A stretch of 64,000 nt of DNA from Corynebacterium sp. p3-SID1241 (GCA_025144025.1 JALXWS010000003.1:1-64000); one strand, 5' to 3'; shown: positions 45,959 to 55,359, numbered from the stretch's first letter. Numbers and translations are program-made. The notes: generated from the sequence alone by a model not told the origin.

Positions 45959-46285
45959 ATGCTCTTCACATTAATCCCTGCCGCTATCACTGTGTTCGAG
46001 CTCTGGTCTGCATGGAAGACCCTAAAGAAGCCAGTTTCTTCCCCTATGCTGGTTATAGACGCAATCTTCACGATCACCATCATTACGCTTGTCGGCATTG
46101 CAATGCCGTGGTACAGAGCAGTAGATTTTGGATGGTGGTACGCATTCGTAGCCGCTGGCTCTCTTCATATCGGTGCCATCGCTTGGCGCCTAGGCTCTCT
46201 CCACAGTAAGAAACCTATAAAGTCTCCCAAATCTCCACTTCGAGCCGAAAGTCTCCCAGATCTCCGACGAAACGGGTTACACTAG
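45959..46285 (+). CDS. Small hypothetical membrane protein of the serine hydrolase unit
   Basis: A 108-residue protein with three hydrophobic helices (LFTLIPAAITVFELWSAW, LVIDAIFTITIITLVGIAMPW and WWYAFVAAGSLHIGAIAW) and a basic tail rich in Lys, Ser and Pro. It begins 9 bp after the hydrolase stop. I recognise no family. Given its place it may anchor, protect from or sense the product of the hydrolase (inference). Confidence 0.75.
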   Translation: MLFTLIPAAITVFELWSAWKTLKKPVSSPMLVIDAIFTITIITLVGIAMPWYRAVDFGWWYAFVAAGSLHIGAIAWRLGSLHSKKPIKSPKSPLRAESLPDLRRNGLH

Positions 46286-46289
46286 CCGC

Positions 46290-47411
46290 ATGGACAACCC
46301 ATTCCGCCCGACATTCGGCGCCCCTCCCCTGTTCTGGGTCGGCCGCGGCGTCGTGCTCGATAGTTTCCGCACTGCCCTCGATGGTTCAGCAGGCAATGCC
46401 TCCCGTTCCATGGTGCTAAGCGGCGCTAGGGGCATCGGCAAAACGGTCCTTATCAACGAGTTGGAAGATATTGCTGAAACGCGCGGTTGGGTAACGCTGC
46501 GCGCCTCCGGGCGCTCCACCATGGTGGAGGAACTGGTCAACACCACGATTCCGAGGCTTCTCGAGCGGCTTTCGCCCAGCGATAAGAAGAAGGTCAGCCG
46601 CATCGGCATCGGCGGCGTAGGATCGATTGGCTTCGACCACCAGAAGGAAGACCGCTTCACCCCCACGTTGAATTCTCGCCTACGCGAGCTTTCCTCCGAG
46701 CTGAAAGGCGTCGGCATCCTCCTCACCATCGACGAGGTTCAAGACGCCGACGTCGAAGAGCTCACCACCATCGCCGTGGCCTACCAAGACTTGGTGCGCG
46801 ATGAAATCGATATCGCCTTGGTGGCCGCTGGCCTGCCGCAGGGGGTCAACCACTTGCTGGACCTGCCCGGGGTAACCTTCCTGCGCCGGGCCCAGAAATT
46901 CGTGCTCGGCCCCTTGTCGCCGGCCAATGCGGAGCAGGCCCTAGAGCACACGGCCTCGGGGTCGGGGCTGGAGTTTAGCCACGAAGCGATTACGGACGCC
47001 GCCGCGCTCACCCGCGGCTACCCCTACCTCGTGCAATTGGTCGGCTCACTGGCGTGGGAGCGCAGTCGCCGCATCCAAGAAGGCGGCATTTCCCAGCAGA
47101 CAATCGCCTCTATCGCCCCAGATGCAATATCGATCATGGGCGCGCAGGTGCACCAGCCTGCGACGCTAGCCCTGCCGCCGGCGCAGCGGGAGTTCCTGGA
47201 AGCGATGGCCGCAGTCGAAGTCGATGGCATCGCCACCATCGCAGACATCGCGGGCCACATGGACCGCACCGTGCGCTCCTTGTCGGCCACCCGCCAGCGG
47301 CTTATCGACGCCGACCTCATCGAACCCACCGCACACGGCAAGCTGCGCTATGTCATTCCCTATATGGGCGAATACTTCACCACCACGGATAGCCGCGGGC
47401 GCGTCGATTAA
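46290..47411 (+). CDS. Stand-alone AAA ATPase with C-terminal winged helix (Orc1/Cdc6-like architecture)
   Basis: A 373-residue protein. Walker A GARGIGKTV (45-53), Walker B GILLTIDEVQDAD with acidic residues, a sensor-1-like AAGLP segment and a lid region ending LTRGYPYLVQLVGSLAWERS. The C-terminus has a winged-helix segment (EVDGIATIADIAGHMDRTVRSLSATRQRLIDADLIEP). This layout is typical of STAND/Orc1-like ATPases annotated simply as ATP-binding proteins, some near toxin or mobile genes. No partner is adjacent. It ends on a 4-bp overlap with the convergent MetE-like gene. Function unknown; DNA or RNA binding is plausible. Confidence 0.78.
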   Translation: MDNPFRPTFGAPPLFWVGRGVVLDSFRTALDGSAGNASRSMVLSGARGIGKTVLINELEDIAETRGWVTLRASGRSTMVEELVNTTIPRLLERLSPSDKKKVSRIGIGGVGSIGFDHQKEDRFTPTLNSRLRELSSELKGVGILLTIDEVQDADVEELTTIAVAYQDLVRDEIDIALVAAGLPQGVNHLLDLPGVTFLRRAQKFVLGPLSPANAEQALEHTASGSGLEFSHEAITDAAALTRGYPYLVQLVGSLAWERSRRIQEGGISQQTIASIAPDAISIMGAQVHQPATLALPPAQREFLEAMAAVEVDGIATIADIAGHMDRTVRSLSATRQRLIDADLIEPTAHGKLRYVIPYMGEYFTTTDSRGRVD

Positions 47412-48322
47412 AGATCGCCGGCGTCGCGAATGAGTATGCCCGCCACCTCAGAGGCAAAAGAATAGATGGGCGCGGCCTTTTCCACCGGCCACGGGAAGAT
47501 ATCAACCTGTTCTGGAATTCGCTCCCGCGACAATCCCATGCGGTCGAAATGCTGTGCAATAGAAATAGCCTCCGTGCGAGCATCTTGCCCTGCCACGCCC
47601 AATCCGACGCGAGCGCCGCCATCAATCCACTGCCCCAAGCCATCGAGATGCTCGGGCGAGGCTAGACCAGCAAAATCGAGCAGCACCGTCTTCGCCGCCA
47701 CTTCCCATAATGGCTCGCGAAGCCGAAGGTAGTCCGCGCCAAACTCCGCCAGTGTCGCATTGACCTGGTCCGCGGGAAAAGCCCTGATCGTATCAAAGTC
47801 GGTGGTGCCTGGAAGAGTGCCCGAAAGGACGTCGGCAAGCAGGGGCTCGTCCAGCTGCACAAGAACCTCTGCCCCAAAACGCTGTGCCACCTGTGCCTTG
47901 TGTTCCTGAATTCCGGCCAATAGTGCACCACACAGGTCCCGGAAAGCACCCGAATCAGTAATCGCGCGGTGCCCGTTTCCTAGCTCCACAGCGGCCGCCA
48001 AACTCCACGGGCCTACCGCTTGGACCTTGATACGGGGAACTGACTCGCCCCACACCTCCTGAATCGCGTCTAGGTCGCGGCTCATCTGGTCGACAATCCG
48101 GTGCGAGATGAGCTGCGGCCGATCTCTGAGCACCCATGAGCGCGGTCCGCGGTCAATGGAGACTGCTTCCAACAAGCCCGCTGTTCGCCCAATGGCCCCA
48201 GCATAAATCCCGCGGTCCGGTAACTGCGGAAGGTGCGGGAGACCACCCGTCTCACCCATCACGATGTCTGCCGCCTCACTCATGGAGTATCCCGGCATAG
48301 GGCCTAAGCCAATAGCGTCCAT
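47408..48322 (-). CDS. Cobalamin-independent methionine synthase (MetE C-terminal)-like protein
   Basis: A 304-residue single-domain protein of the UROD/MetE-like superfamily, much shorter than full MetE (about 750 residues). It begins GLGPMPGYSMSEAADIVMGETGGLPHLPQLPDRG and has the central QLDEPLLADVLSG (the Glu/Asp site) and LDFAGLASPEHLDGLGQW. The His-x-Cys zinc motif of MetE is not evident, so methyl transfer to homocysteine is not assured. In corynebacteria and mycobacteria a similar gene sits near mnmA and ligA. ATG 48322 or 48328 may be the start. Confidence 0.8.
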   Translation of the reverse strand: MDAIGLGPMPGYSMSEAADIVMGETGGLPHLPQLPDRGIYAGAIGRTAGLLEAVSIDRGPRSWVLRDRPQLISHRIVDQMSRDLDAIQEVWGESVPRIKVQAVGPWSLAAAVELGNGHRAITDSGAFRDLCGALLAGIQEHKAQVAQRFGAEVLVQLDEPLLADVLSGTLPGTTDFDTIRAFPADQVNATLAEFGADYLRLREPLWEVAAKTVLLDFAGLASPEHLDGLGQWIDGGARVGLGVAGQDARTEAISIAQHFDRMGLSRERIPEQVDIFPWPVEKAAPIYSFASEVAGILIRDAGDL

Positions 48323-48399
48323 ATTCACCTCGGCGCTAGTATTATTTCTCAGAATTATCTATCCGATACGCGACGTATCACTTTGAAAGGAACCTTACT

Positions 48400-48768
48400 A
48401 TGGGCGTGGAAAAATACTCCGGCTGGACCTTCTACAACGAGTGCGAAATTCCTCAGGACATTTCCACTGTTTTGGCCGAACAGGAATATCCCGTCTGCGC
48501 TTTCAAGACAGTCCGCGATGCCGCCGTATTTACCAATAGGCGCCTCATCATCCGCGACGCTCAAGGCCTTACAGGCAAGAAGGTAGAGATGTACTCCCTG
48601 CCCTATTCCTCCATTAACATGTGGTCCACGGAAAACGCGGGAAAGCTCCTTGACTTCAATGCTGAGCTGCAGCTGTGGACTAGGGCCGGCGAATTCAAAA
48701 TCAACATTGGTCCCAATATCGATGTCCGAGCCCTAGACCGGCTCATTGCCAACTGCGTGCTTAATTAG
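48400..48768 (+). CDS. Bacterial PH-domain (bPH_1-like) protein
   Basis: A 122-residue cytoplasmic protein that is almost entirely one bPH domain: [56 protein letters not shown], then [31 protein letters not shown]. Such proteins are widespread, with no defined role. AAAGGAA precedes the ATG at about 10 bases. It overlaps the convergent mnmA gene by 8 bp at the 3' end. Confidence 0.87.
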   Translation: MGVEKYSGWTFYNECEIPQDISTVLAEQEYPVCAFKTVRDAAVFTNRRLIIRDAQGLTGKKVEMYSLPYSSINMWSTENAGKLLDFNAELQLWTRAGEFKINIGPNIDVRALDRLIANCVLN

Positions 48769-49846
48769 TACCGCAGATGGTGCCGGAGCCGATGACGATG
48801 TCTCCCAGCTCGTCCGGCGAAGGCAAGTACAGCACCGCCGCTTGGCCGCGGGCGACACCAGATAGCGGCTCCTTAAGTTCGAGGCGCATCTCGTCCGCCT
48901 CGCGGTCAACGTGGGCGGTACATGGCACCACGGAGCCGTGTGCACGCACCTGAACCTCACACTCGAAGTCCCCATCCATGCCTGGATGGAGGTACTTTAG
49001 GCGATCGGCCTGAATCGAGGTCACGGCCAAGTCCTCACGGGCACCGACGGTCACCGTGCCCGTAGAAGCATCGATATCGGTGACGTAGCGGGGGCGGCCG
49101 TCGGCAGCCGGCGCCTTGATGTCCAGGCCCTTGCGCTGGCCGATGGTGTAGTTCCACGCGCCATCGTGCTCCTTGAGCTCCGTACCCTCTTGATCCACGA
49201 TCATGCCGGGGCGCAGTCCGATGCGGGCACCCAAAAACGCCTGCGTATTGCCGTCTGGAATAAAGCAAATGTCATAAGAATCCGGCTTTTTCGCAGTGGA
49301 AAAGCCATGCGCCGCAGCCTCTTCGCGGATCTGTGGCTTGGGGGTGTCGCCGATGGGGAAAAAGCAGTGCTCCAACTCCTCGGCCGAGATGACTCCTAAA
49401 ACATAAGACTGGTCCTTATTCTCGTCCAAGGAGCGGCGCATATAGCCGTCTTCGTCGATGGTGGCATAGTGGCCCGTCGCCACAGCATCGAAGCCAAGCG
49501 CCATGCCCTTTTGTAGCAGCGTGCGGAACTTGATCTTTTCGTTGCAGCGCAGGCAGGGATTGGGGGTCTCGCCACGGGCGTAGGAATCCACGAAGTCCGT
49601 AATGACCTCTTCTTTAAATTCCTCCGAAAAATCCCAGACATAAAAGGGAATGCCCAGCTTATCGCAGATGCGGCGGGCGTCGGCCGAATCCTCCAACGAG
49701 CAGCAACCGCGGGCCTTCTCCCTAGTTTGCTGCGCGTCTTTGTGCAGGGCAAGGTGTACGCCAATCACCTCGTGGCCGGCTTCTACTGCGCGGGCGGCGG
49801 CAACCGATGAGTCCACGCCGCCGGACATGGCAACCAATACTCGCAT
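48761..49846 (-). CDS. mnmA: tRNA-specific 2-thiouridylase
   Basis: Adds sulfur to U34 of tRNA(Lys, Glu, Gln), using persulfide supplied by a cysteine desulfurase. 361 residues from ATG 49846: PP-loop [11 protein letters not shown], first catalytic Cys in [10 protein letters not shown], second Cys in [10 protein letters not shown], and a C-terminal beta-barrel ([18 protein letters not shown]). An extra N-terminal [14 protein letters not shown] segment is typical of the actinobacterial enzyme. A cysteine desulfurase gene lies 4.5 kb away (53295-54410) and may be the donor. Confidence 0.95.
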   Translation of the reverse strand: MRVLVAMSGGVDSSVAAARAVEAGHEVIGVHLALHKDAQQTREKARGCCSLEDSADARRICDKLGIPFYVWDFSEEFKEEVITDFVDSYARGETPNPCLRCNEKIKFRTLLQKGMALGFDAVATGHYATIDEDGYMRRSLDENKDQSYVLGVISAEELEHCFFPIGDTPKPQIREEAAAHGFSTAKKPDSYDICFIPDGNTQAFLGARIGLRPGMIVDQEGTELKEHDGAWNYTIGQRKGLDIKAPAADGRPRYVTDIDASTGTVTVGAREDLAVTSIQADRLKYLHPGMDGDFECEVQVRAHGSVVPCTAHVDREADEMRLELKEPLSGVARGQAAVLYLPSPDELGDIVIGSGTICGTN

Positions 49847-49940
49847 TGTGCTCCCCATTTCACCTTGACTACAGGCCCGAAAGTCTACTCCCTAGCCCCA
49901 ACGCGGTTTAAATCGAATCCATTCCCTAAGCTTGTGTGAC

Positions 49941-50777
49941 ATGGGCAGAAAGCGAGCTTCCACCGATTCGGGAATCACCGGCACATACGATATTTCTACC
50001 GGCACAGCCGAGGTTGTGCCGGATGAGTTTCGCGATGGCGCCTATATTCTCAACGTTAATGGCGTGCCGAGCAGCCACATTGTGCTCGGTGAGCCGGAGG
50101 AGCTGGAGTTTGAGTATATGCGCTGGATTGCGGCGGCGGTTGAGCACCTCAATACTCGGCCAGCGGATAAGCTTCGCGTGACCCACTTAGGTGGCGCGGG
50201 ATGCTCGCTTCCGCGCTATTTTGCCAGCAAGATTCCGGGCAGCCGCCACACGGTGGTCGAACTCGACGCCAAGTTGGGCGAGTTGGTGCGCGCGCTTTTC
50301 GACGTCCCCCGTTCCCCCACCGTCAAAATTCGTGCCGGCGAAGCTCGCAAAGAAACCGAGGGATTTCTACCGTCCAGCCGCGACATCATCATCCGCGATG
50401 TCTTTGCTGGCGACAAGACACCAGCCAACCTCACCACCGTGGAGTTCTTTCAGGCTGCAAAGCAGTCGCTGGGGCCGGGTGGCCTCTACGTAGCCAACTG
50501 CGGCGACCATTCCGATCTACAGCTGGCAAAGAGCGAGCTGGCCGGACTGGATAAAGTATTTGACCACCTCGCCGTCATCGCGGACCCACCGATGCTCAAG
50601 GGTCGGCGCTACGGGAACATCATCCTGGTAGCCTCAGATACAGCAATGCCAGCCGAGGGCTCCGTCGAAGCCGCCCAGCTGGCAAAGGCACTCTTAGGCG
50701 GGGCCGTGCCCGCCCATTACAAAGACGAGACCTGGACCCGCGCGTTTTTCACCGGTGCTACTGCAGTACGCGATTGA
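49941..50777 (+). CDS. Spermidine synthase-like protein (methyltransferase fold)
   Basis: A 278-residue Rossmann-fold protein. An N-terminal strand region (GTAEVVPDEFRDGAYILNVNGVPSSHIVLGEPEELEFEYMRWI) resembles the small beta-domain of spermidine synthases. The SAM-like site is THLGGAGCSLPRYFA with VVELDAKLGELVRALF, and the next acidic motif IIIRDVFAGDKTPANLTTVEFF stands where spermidine synthase has its catalytic Asp. True polyamine synthesis is unproven, since many actinobacterial members lack it. ATG 49941 is preferred to GTG 49932. It overlaps the lysozyme gene at the 3' end by 20 bp. Confidence 0.82.
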   Translation: MGRKRASTDSGITGTYDISTGTAEVVPDEFRDGAYILNVNGVPSSHIVLGEPEELEFEYMRWIAAAVEHLNTRPADKLRVTHLGGAGCSLPRYFASKIPGSRHTVVELDAKLGELVRALFDVPRSPTVKIRAGEARKETEGFLPSSRDIIIRDVFAGDKTPANLTTVEFFQAAKQSLGPGGLYVANCGDHSDLQLAKSELAGLDKVFDHLAVIADPPMLKGRRYGNIILVASDTAMPAEGSVEAAQLAKALLGGAVPAHYKDETWTRAFFTGATAVRD

Positions 50778-51918
50778 GCAGCGTGGCTACTTGTCCCGCG
50801 TCAAAATCAGGAATATCGGCACCGGCCTTCTTGGCCGCATTCTTTGCTTCCGATACCTCCGACTCGGAGACATTGCCTGACTTAACGTTGTTCACGTGAC
50901 CGGCGTTGTCCAGCAAGATTGCTAGGTCACTGACAGAAAAATCACCCTTGGCCATATCGCCTAGGTCCTCCACCGGGAGAGCATCCTTGTCCTGCAGGGT
51001 CTTCACGAAGCCAGCCAAGCCCTGCGCAGCTTGGGGATCAAGGCCGGACTTTTCTGCGGCGTCGGCAAGCTGCGGCAATGCAATCAGACCAGCGGCAAGC
51101 GCCAAGATCGCACCAATGAGTGGCGTGCTATCGGAGCTCAGGTCAAGGCCATCGCTCACGACCAGCTGCTCGAGCGCGCCGCCCACGTCAACGTAGTTGC
51201 CGTCGCTGAAGGACTGCAGTTGCTGCTTAGAACCATTAAACAGGTTCATGTCGACGTCGGTAGGAATGCCTGCCACCTTGCCGGAGCCAGAGCGCTGCCA
51301 GAAAGATAGCTTGTTCCAACCGCCTACGGCATCGGGCGCTTGATCCTGGTAGGCCGCGAGCCACAGTGGCATCTCCGAGAACTTCTGGGAGTTATTCATT
51401 TGCCCCATCCAGAAGTACTTGTAGGTGTAGATCATGGGCGTACGGCCGGTAAGACGCTTGAGCTCGCTAGTAAATTCTTCAATCCATTGCTCCAGCTGTG
51501 CCGCGGACTTTCCTTCCGCCACCTCGATATCAAGTGCAGGAGGCAATGTCTGATCCGGGGCTAGGGCGATCTGCGCGGCAAAATTGGCCGCCTGAGTCTT
51601 GGCGTCGCCCGCCGGGCGTGCGTAGTGGTACGCACCTGTCTTGAGTCCAGCAGCTTTAGCCGCCTGAATATCCTCTACATAGTGTGGGTTTACCCAATCA
51701 CCACCCTCGGTAGCTTTCACAAATGCAAAGGACTGACCGTCGGTACGCACCTTTGACCAATCGATAGGTGTACCGCCTGGATGCTGGTGCGCTGCAACGT
51801 CAACGCCCTTAGGTGCACCGAGGCTCACCGCCTGGGCGACGGCGGTACCGCTTACGGCTAGTGCAACCACGGTGACCACCGCAGTAATGCTCTTTCGGAG
51901 TGCCTTCTTTGATGTCAT
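50758..51918 (-). CDS. Secreted glycoside hydrolase family 25 lysozyme
   Basis: A 386-residue protein. A signal peptide (about 1-31) precedes a GH25 domain (about 36-225): GVDVAAHQHPGGTPIDWSKVR, FAFVKATEGGDWVNPHYVEDIQAAKAAGLKTGAYHYARP, the catalytic PALDIEVAEG and the closing DVDMNLFNG. GH25 muramidases cut peptidoglycan between MurNAc and GlcNAc. The C-terminal 150 residues are low in Trp and Cys, rich in Ala, Asp, Leu and Val, and show no repeat I recognise as a wall-binding domain. It may remodel the host's own wall or attack neighbouring bacteria. Divergent from the HNH gene. Confidence 0.9.
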   Translation of the reverse strand: MTSKKALRKSITAVVTVVALAVSGTAVAQAVSLGAPKGVDVAAHQHPGGTPIDWSKVRTDGQSFAFVKATEGGDWVNPHYVEDIQAAKAAGLKTGAYHYARPAGDAKTQAANFAAQIALAPDQTLPPALDIEVAEGKSAAQLEQWIEEFTSELKRLTGRTPMIYTYKYFWMGQMNNSQKFSEMPLWLAAYQDQAPDAVGGWNKLSFWQRSGSGKVAGIPTDVDMNLFNGSKQQLQSFSDGNYVDVGGALEQLVVSDGLDLSSDSTPLIGAILALAAGLIALPQLADAAEKSGLDPQAAQGLAGFVKTLQDKDALPVEDLGDMAKGDFSVSDLAILLDNAGHVNNVKSGNVSESEVSEAKNAAKKAGADIPDFDAGQVATLLNRVLQ

Positions 51919-52128
51919 GCGCGTGAGTCTAGCAACGTCTTCACTTCAGTCACATATTTAACACGCGGCCCTGCCAACCAATTTTGTCGCTTTTGTTTCT
52001 AATTTAGTGGGAATGTCGCCTTTTAGAACACATTTTTGCCTCTCTTCTATTGCGGATGGTCAATTGGCCACTTAGGATTGGAGACATGCAAAGACACGCA
52101 CATGTTCTAATAATGGGGAAAATTAGAC
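51919..52128. other. 210-bp divergent intergenic region
   Basis: AT-rich compared with the flanks, and it holds the promoters of the lysozyme and HNH genes. TTAGAACA (52023-52030) and TGTTCTAA (52103-52110) form a perfect 8-bp inverted pair 72 bp apart. No ORF of note and no terminator-like hairpin were seen. Confidence 0.5.
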
Positions 52129-53298
52129 GTGGATGCTTATTACGTAGTTAATGACCCCAAAGATCCCGTAGCAGTTAGAGCGACCGAAAATAGAAAACAA
52201 GATTACCTATTTTGGAACGAGGTTAAGCCAGGCCTAAAAGATGACTTCGATATTTCCTGCCACGCACTCGCCACCCGCACGGGATTGAGCGAGCGGCGCA
52301 CGCGAGACATAACCATGGCGCTATACCGGCTGGCTGAGTTGCCGCTTACGATGGCGCTGCAAGAAACCTATTATTTCCTGGATTTCTCTCGCCTTATTAC
52401 TATCGACGCCGTACTTAGCAAGCTCGGTGACATCCCTACCGAAACTCTCGAGCGGATAGATCAAGAGCTGGCACGTTACCTGACTCCCACAAGGCCCGGA
52501 CAGGTACTGCCTTCGAATACGAATTTGCGCCGAAAGCTCAATGGCCTCATCGCTGTTGAAAACCCGAATGTCGAAGAAGCCGAGGAGTCTGACGCGCGGA
52601 GCGACTCCTATTTCACCTACCCCAGCTTTGGCGGCAAGGCCGGGCTAGCAGTGGAATTCGATGAAGCTACATTGATAGCTATCGATGAACACGTCTGTAA
52701 GGCCGCCCAAAAACATAACCTCTCCAAGGCAGAGGCGCTGGCCAAACTGATTCTGGGCGAGATTGAATCGCGGGCTAAGGTGGTTTTACACATGTACCGT
52801 GCTCACGATCTGGAAGCTGCACCCGCGTTTATCCGAGGATTCGGATGGATAAGCCCAGACACCGCAGACAATCTGCGCCCCACCCAGACGCGGAACATGG
52901 ATTTGGCCAAAGAAATGGAGAGCGAAAGCTACGTCACTCCCCCGCTCATTGGAGCCTTCGTGGAAGGTCGCGATGGTGTGTGCCGCTGGCCGGGCTGCAA
53001 CCGCCCCGCAGAAACCTGCCAGAAGGACCATCGCATTGACCATTCCAAGGGAGGGAAAACGGCGGCTAGCAATTTGGCATCGTTATGCCAGCATCACCAC
53101 AACATCAAGACCGACGGTGGAGCCTTCTACATAATGGACCCGCACACCGGAGACATTGTGTGGCTCTTTGACGATGGTCGCTGGGAATATGACGAGCCAC
53201 AAGGACCGCTAGCGCGCAAGAACAAGAACTGGGCGCTTACGGTCGGTCAAGCTATCGCCGCCCGGAGGGCAGCGGCTAAGGAAAGGAGTGATAGCTAG
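52129..53298 (+). CDS. HNH endonuclease-signature protein with DUF222-like N-terminus
   Basis: A 389-residue protein starting at GTG 52129 (GGGGAA about 8 bases upstream). The helical N-terminal 270 residues fit the DUF222 / 13E12-type family abundant in actinobacteria. The C-terminus holds a complete HNH motif: DGVCRWPGCNRPAETCQKDHRIDHSKGG...NLASLCQHHHNIKTDGG, with paired Cys for zinc and the DH/H/H catalytic set. Roles in these families are not defined; copies are often multiple and variable between strains. It ends 4 bp inside the convergent cysteine desulfurase gene. Confidence 0.87.
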   Translation: MDAYYVVNDPKDPVAVRATENRKQDYLFWNEVKPGLKDDFDISCHALATRTGLSERRTRDITMALYRLAELPLTMALQETYYFLDFSRLITIDAVLSKLGDIPTETLERIDQELARYLTPTRPGQVLPSNTNLRRKLNGLIAVENPNVEEAEESDARSDSYFTYPSFGGKAGLAVEFDEATLIAIDEHVCKAAQKHNLSKAEALAKLILGEIESRAKVVLHMYRAHDLEAAPAFIRGFGWISPDTADNLRPTQTRNMDLAKEMESESYVTPPLIGAFVEGRDGVCRWPGCNRPAETCQKDHRIDHSKGGKTAASNLASLCQHHHNIKTDGGAFYIMDPHTGDIVWLFDDGRWEYDEPQGPLARKNKNWALTVGQAIAARRAAAKERSDS

Positions 53299-54410
53299 AC
53301 GGAACGGGCTCGTGAAATTACCTCAGGAAGATGAGCCAACACGTAGTCGACGTCTTCTTCCGAAGTAAGCCGGCCGAGAGTAAAGCGCAGGGAGCCAATA
53401 CCTTCAGCTTCGCTAACTCCCATTGCCTCGAGGACGTGAGACATACGGTTTACGCCTGCGCTACAAGCGCTGCCGGTGGAGGCTTCGATCTGCAGGGAAT
53501 CCAGCAGCATGATGAGGCTATCTCCATCAGCACCGGGGAAAGAGACGTGCAGGTGGGAAGGCAGGCACGGCTCGGCGGAATTGACCACCGCGTTATCGAT
53601 GGTGGCAAGGATTCCGTCACGCAGCTTTTTGCGGAGCGCAGAAACTCGCTCACTCTGAGTAGAAATTTCCGCGACGGATTCTTCCAACGCCGCAGCTAGA
53701 CCGGAAGCGCTAGCTACGTCGACGGTTCCCGGGCGGATTCCGCGCTCCTGCCCGCCACCGTAGGCGATCGGCTGGGGTGCAGGGCTGCGCTTGGTCAATA
53801 GCAGACCGATGCCGCGAGGGCCGCCGAACTTATGGGCACTGGCGGCGAGGCTGGTGATCCCTAGTTCGGAAAAGTTAACGGGGACCTTGCCCACGGCCTG
53901 CACCGCATCAACGTGCACGGGGGTGCCGACCGCATTCGCACGTGTAGCTATCTCTTCGATGGGCTGGATGGTGCCGGTTTCGTTATTGGCCCACATGCAC
54001 GTGGCGACGTCGGCAAGCGTGTCTAGAGCCGACAAGTCTGCGATGTGCCCAGAACGATCGACGGGAAGCAAGTCGACGGCCGCTCCGGATTTTTGCAGTT
54101 TAGCCACGGTATCGCGCACGGCGGGATGCTCAATATCGGTAGAAACGATGCGGTTCGTAGTTCCAGCCGCGTAGAGCCCCTGGATGGCGATATTGTCCGC
54201 TTCGGTACCCGAGGAAGTGAAGATGACCTCGATTGGCTCGCAGCCAAGGAGGGAGGCAACTTTTTCGCGGGCGTCATCGAGCACAGACCGAGCCTTTCGG
54301 CCGGAACCGTACTGGGCACCGGAATTAAGGGAGCCAGCTGCCGCCACCCAAGCATCAATCGCGCTCTGGCGCATCGGCTGGGTAGCGGCGTAATCGAAGT
54401 AGTACGGCAT
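53295..54410 (-). CDS. Cysteine desulfurase (NifS/IscS family)
   Basis: A 371-residue PLP enzyme that releases sulfur from cysteine to form alanine and a protein-bound persulfide. Motifs: YFDYAATQPMRQ, VIFTSSGTEADNIAIQG, the PLP-binding Lys in LAASAHKFGGPRGIGLL, and the active Cys in TGSACSAGVNRMSHVL. It is last in the etfB-etfA-nifS part of a six-gene operon and overlaps etfA by one base (TAATG). It may feed Fe-S assembly or MnmA-dependent tRNA thiolation; the window does not decide. Confidence 0.93.
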   Translation of the reverse strand: MPYYFDYAATQPMRQSAIDAWVAAAGSLNSGAQYGSGRKARSVLDDAREKVASLLGCEPIEVIFTSSGTEADNIAIQGLYAAGTTNRIVSTDIEHPAVRDTVAKLQKSGAAVDLLPVDRSGHIADLSALDTLADVATCMWANNETGTIQPIEEIATRANAVGTPVHVDAVQAVGKVPVNFSELGITSLAASAHKFGGPRGIGLLLTKRSPAPQPIAYGGGQERGIRPGTVDVASASGLAAALEESVAEISTQSERVSALRKKLRDGILATIDNAVVNSAEPCLPSHLHVSFPGADGDSLIMLLDSLQIEASTGSACSAGVNRMSHVLEAMGVSEAEGIGSLRFTLGRLTSEEDVDYVLAHLPEVISRARSV

Positions 54411-55351
54411 TACTGGCGTGCCTTCAGTTCCTCGGTGAGAGCTGGAGCGATTTCATGCAGGTCGCCCACGACGCCAAGGTCAGCGATCTGGAAGAACGGC
54501 TCATCTTGATCCTGGTTGACCACCACAATGGTGCCGGAGGTCTGCATGCCAGAGGTGTGCTGGATAGCGCCGGAGATGCCCAAACCGATATAGAGATCCG
54601 GCGAGACGGTAACACCGGTCTGGCCGATCTGATAGGCGGCGTCGTAAAAGCCTTCATCTACCGCGTCGCGGGTGGCGCCGACAGCAGCGCCGAGGGCATC
54701 AGCAAGCGGCTCGACTACGGTGCTGAATTCGTTGCCCACGCCACGGCCGCCGGCGACGACCGCCTTGGCCTCGGTAATTTCCGGTCGTGCGGACTTCTGG
54801 GCCGGGGTGAAGGAGGTTACCTTAACGTCTATTCCCGTAGCGGCCGGCAGTGGCATGGGCGCCGGCTGCGCCTCTACCTGCTGTGGTGCGGTCTCAACCG
54901 CGCCTGGGCGGAGGGTGTAAATCGGGCACTGTCCAGCGGCGGTAGAGGTGGTCTCATAGGAACCACCAAAAATGGTCATCTGGGCAGAGCCATCGGCAGC
55001 AATGGCATCGACGTTGACGAGCGCTCCAGAAGCGAGGCGAGCTGCAAGGCGGCCGGCAATTTCATTATTCGCCGGAGTTGCAGCCAACACGATGGGCGCG
55101 GGGTTAGCTGCGCCGAGGGCATGCAGGGCATCAACTTCTGGGGTAAGGAAACGCTGATCATAATCCTCGGCCGTTGCCTGAACCACCTGCGCGGCACCGA
55201 GGGCGGCAAGGTCAGCATCGAACTTATCGGCCTGCTTGCCGACGACCACTGCGGACACCGTACCCAATTCCCGCGCAGCTGTAATCAACTCGCCGGTAAC
55301 GGGAAGGACCTTATCCGCATCGTGCTCAACTAGTACGTAAACGTGAGACAT
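54410..55351 (-). CDS. etfA: Electron transfer flavoprotein subunit alpha
   Basis: A 313-residue FAD-binding subunit. The C-terminal FAD domain is intact: VVAGGRGVGNEF, the GATRDAVDEGF segment, IGQTGVTVSPDLYIGLGISGAIQHTSGMQ and the adenosine-binding VVVNQDQDEPFFQIADLGVVGDLHEI. With EtfB it carries electrons from acyl-CoA-type dehydrogenases. No dehydrogenase or ETF:quinone oxidoreductase is in the window, so the donor is not known. It starts 8 bp after the etfB stop. Confidence 0.95.
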   Translation of the reverse strand: MSHVYVLVEHDADKVLPVTGELITAARELGTVSAVVVGKQADKFDADLAALGAAQVVQATAEDYDQRFLTPEVDALHALGAANPAPIVLAATPANNEIAGRLAARLASGALVNVDAIAADGSAQMTIFGGSYETTSTAAGQCPIYTLRPGAVETAPQQVEAQPAPMPLPAATGIDVKVTSFTPAQKSARPEITEAKAVVAGGRGVGNEFSTVVEPLADALGAAVGATRDAVDEGFYDAAYQIGQTGVTVSPDLYIGLGISGAIQHTSGMQTSGTIVVVNQDQDEPFFQIADLGVVGDLHEIAPALTEELKARQ

Positions 55352-55359
55352 ATCTACTC

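Noticed and set aside
54455..55333. A 292-codon plus-strand open frame opposite etfA
   Set aside because: Mirror of a highly conserved gene; Gly/Arg-rich sequence without motifs.
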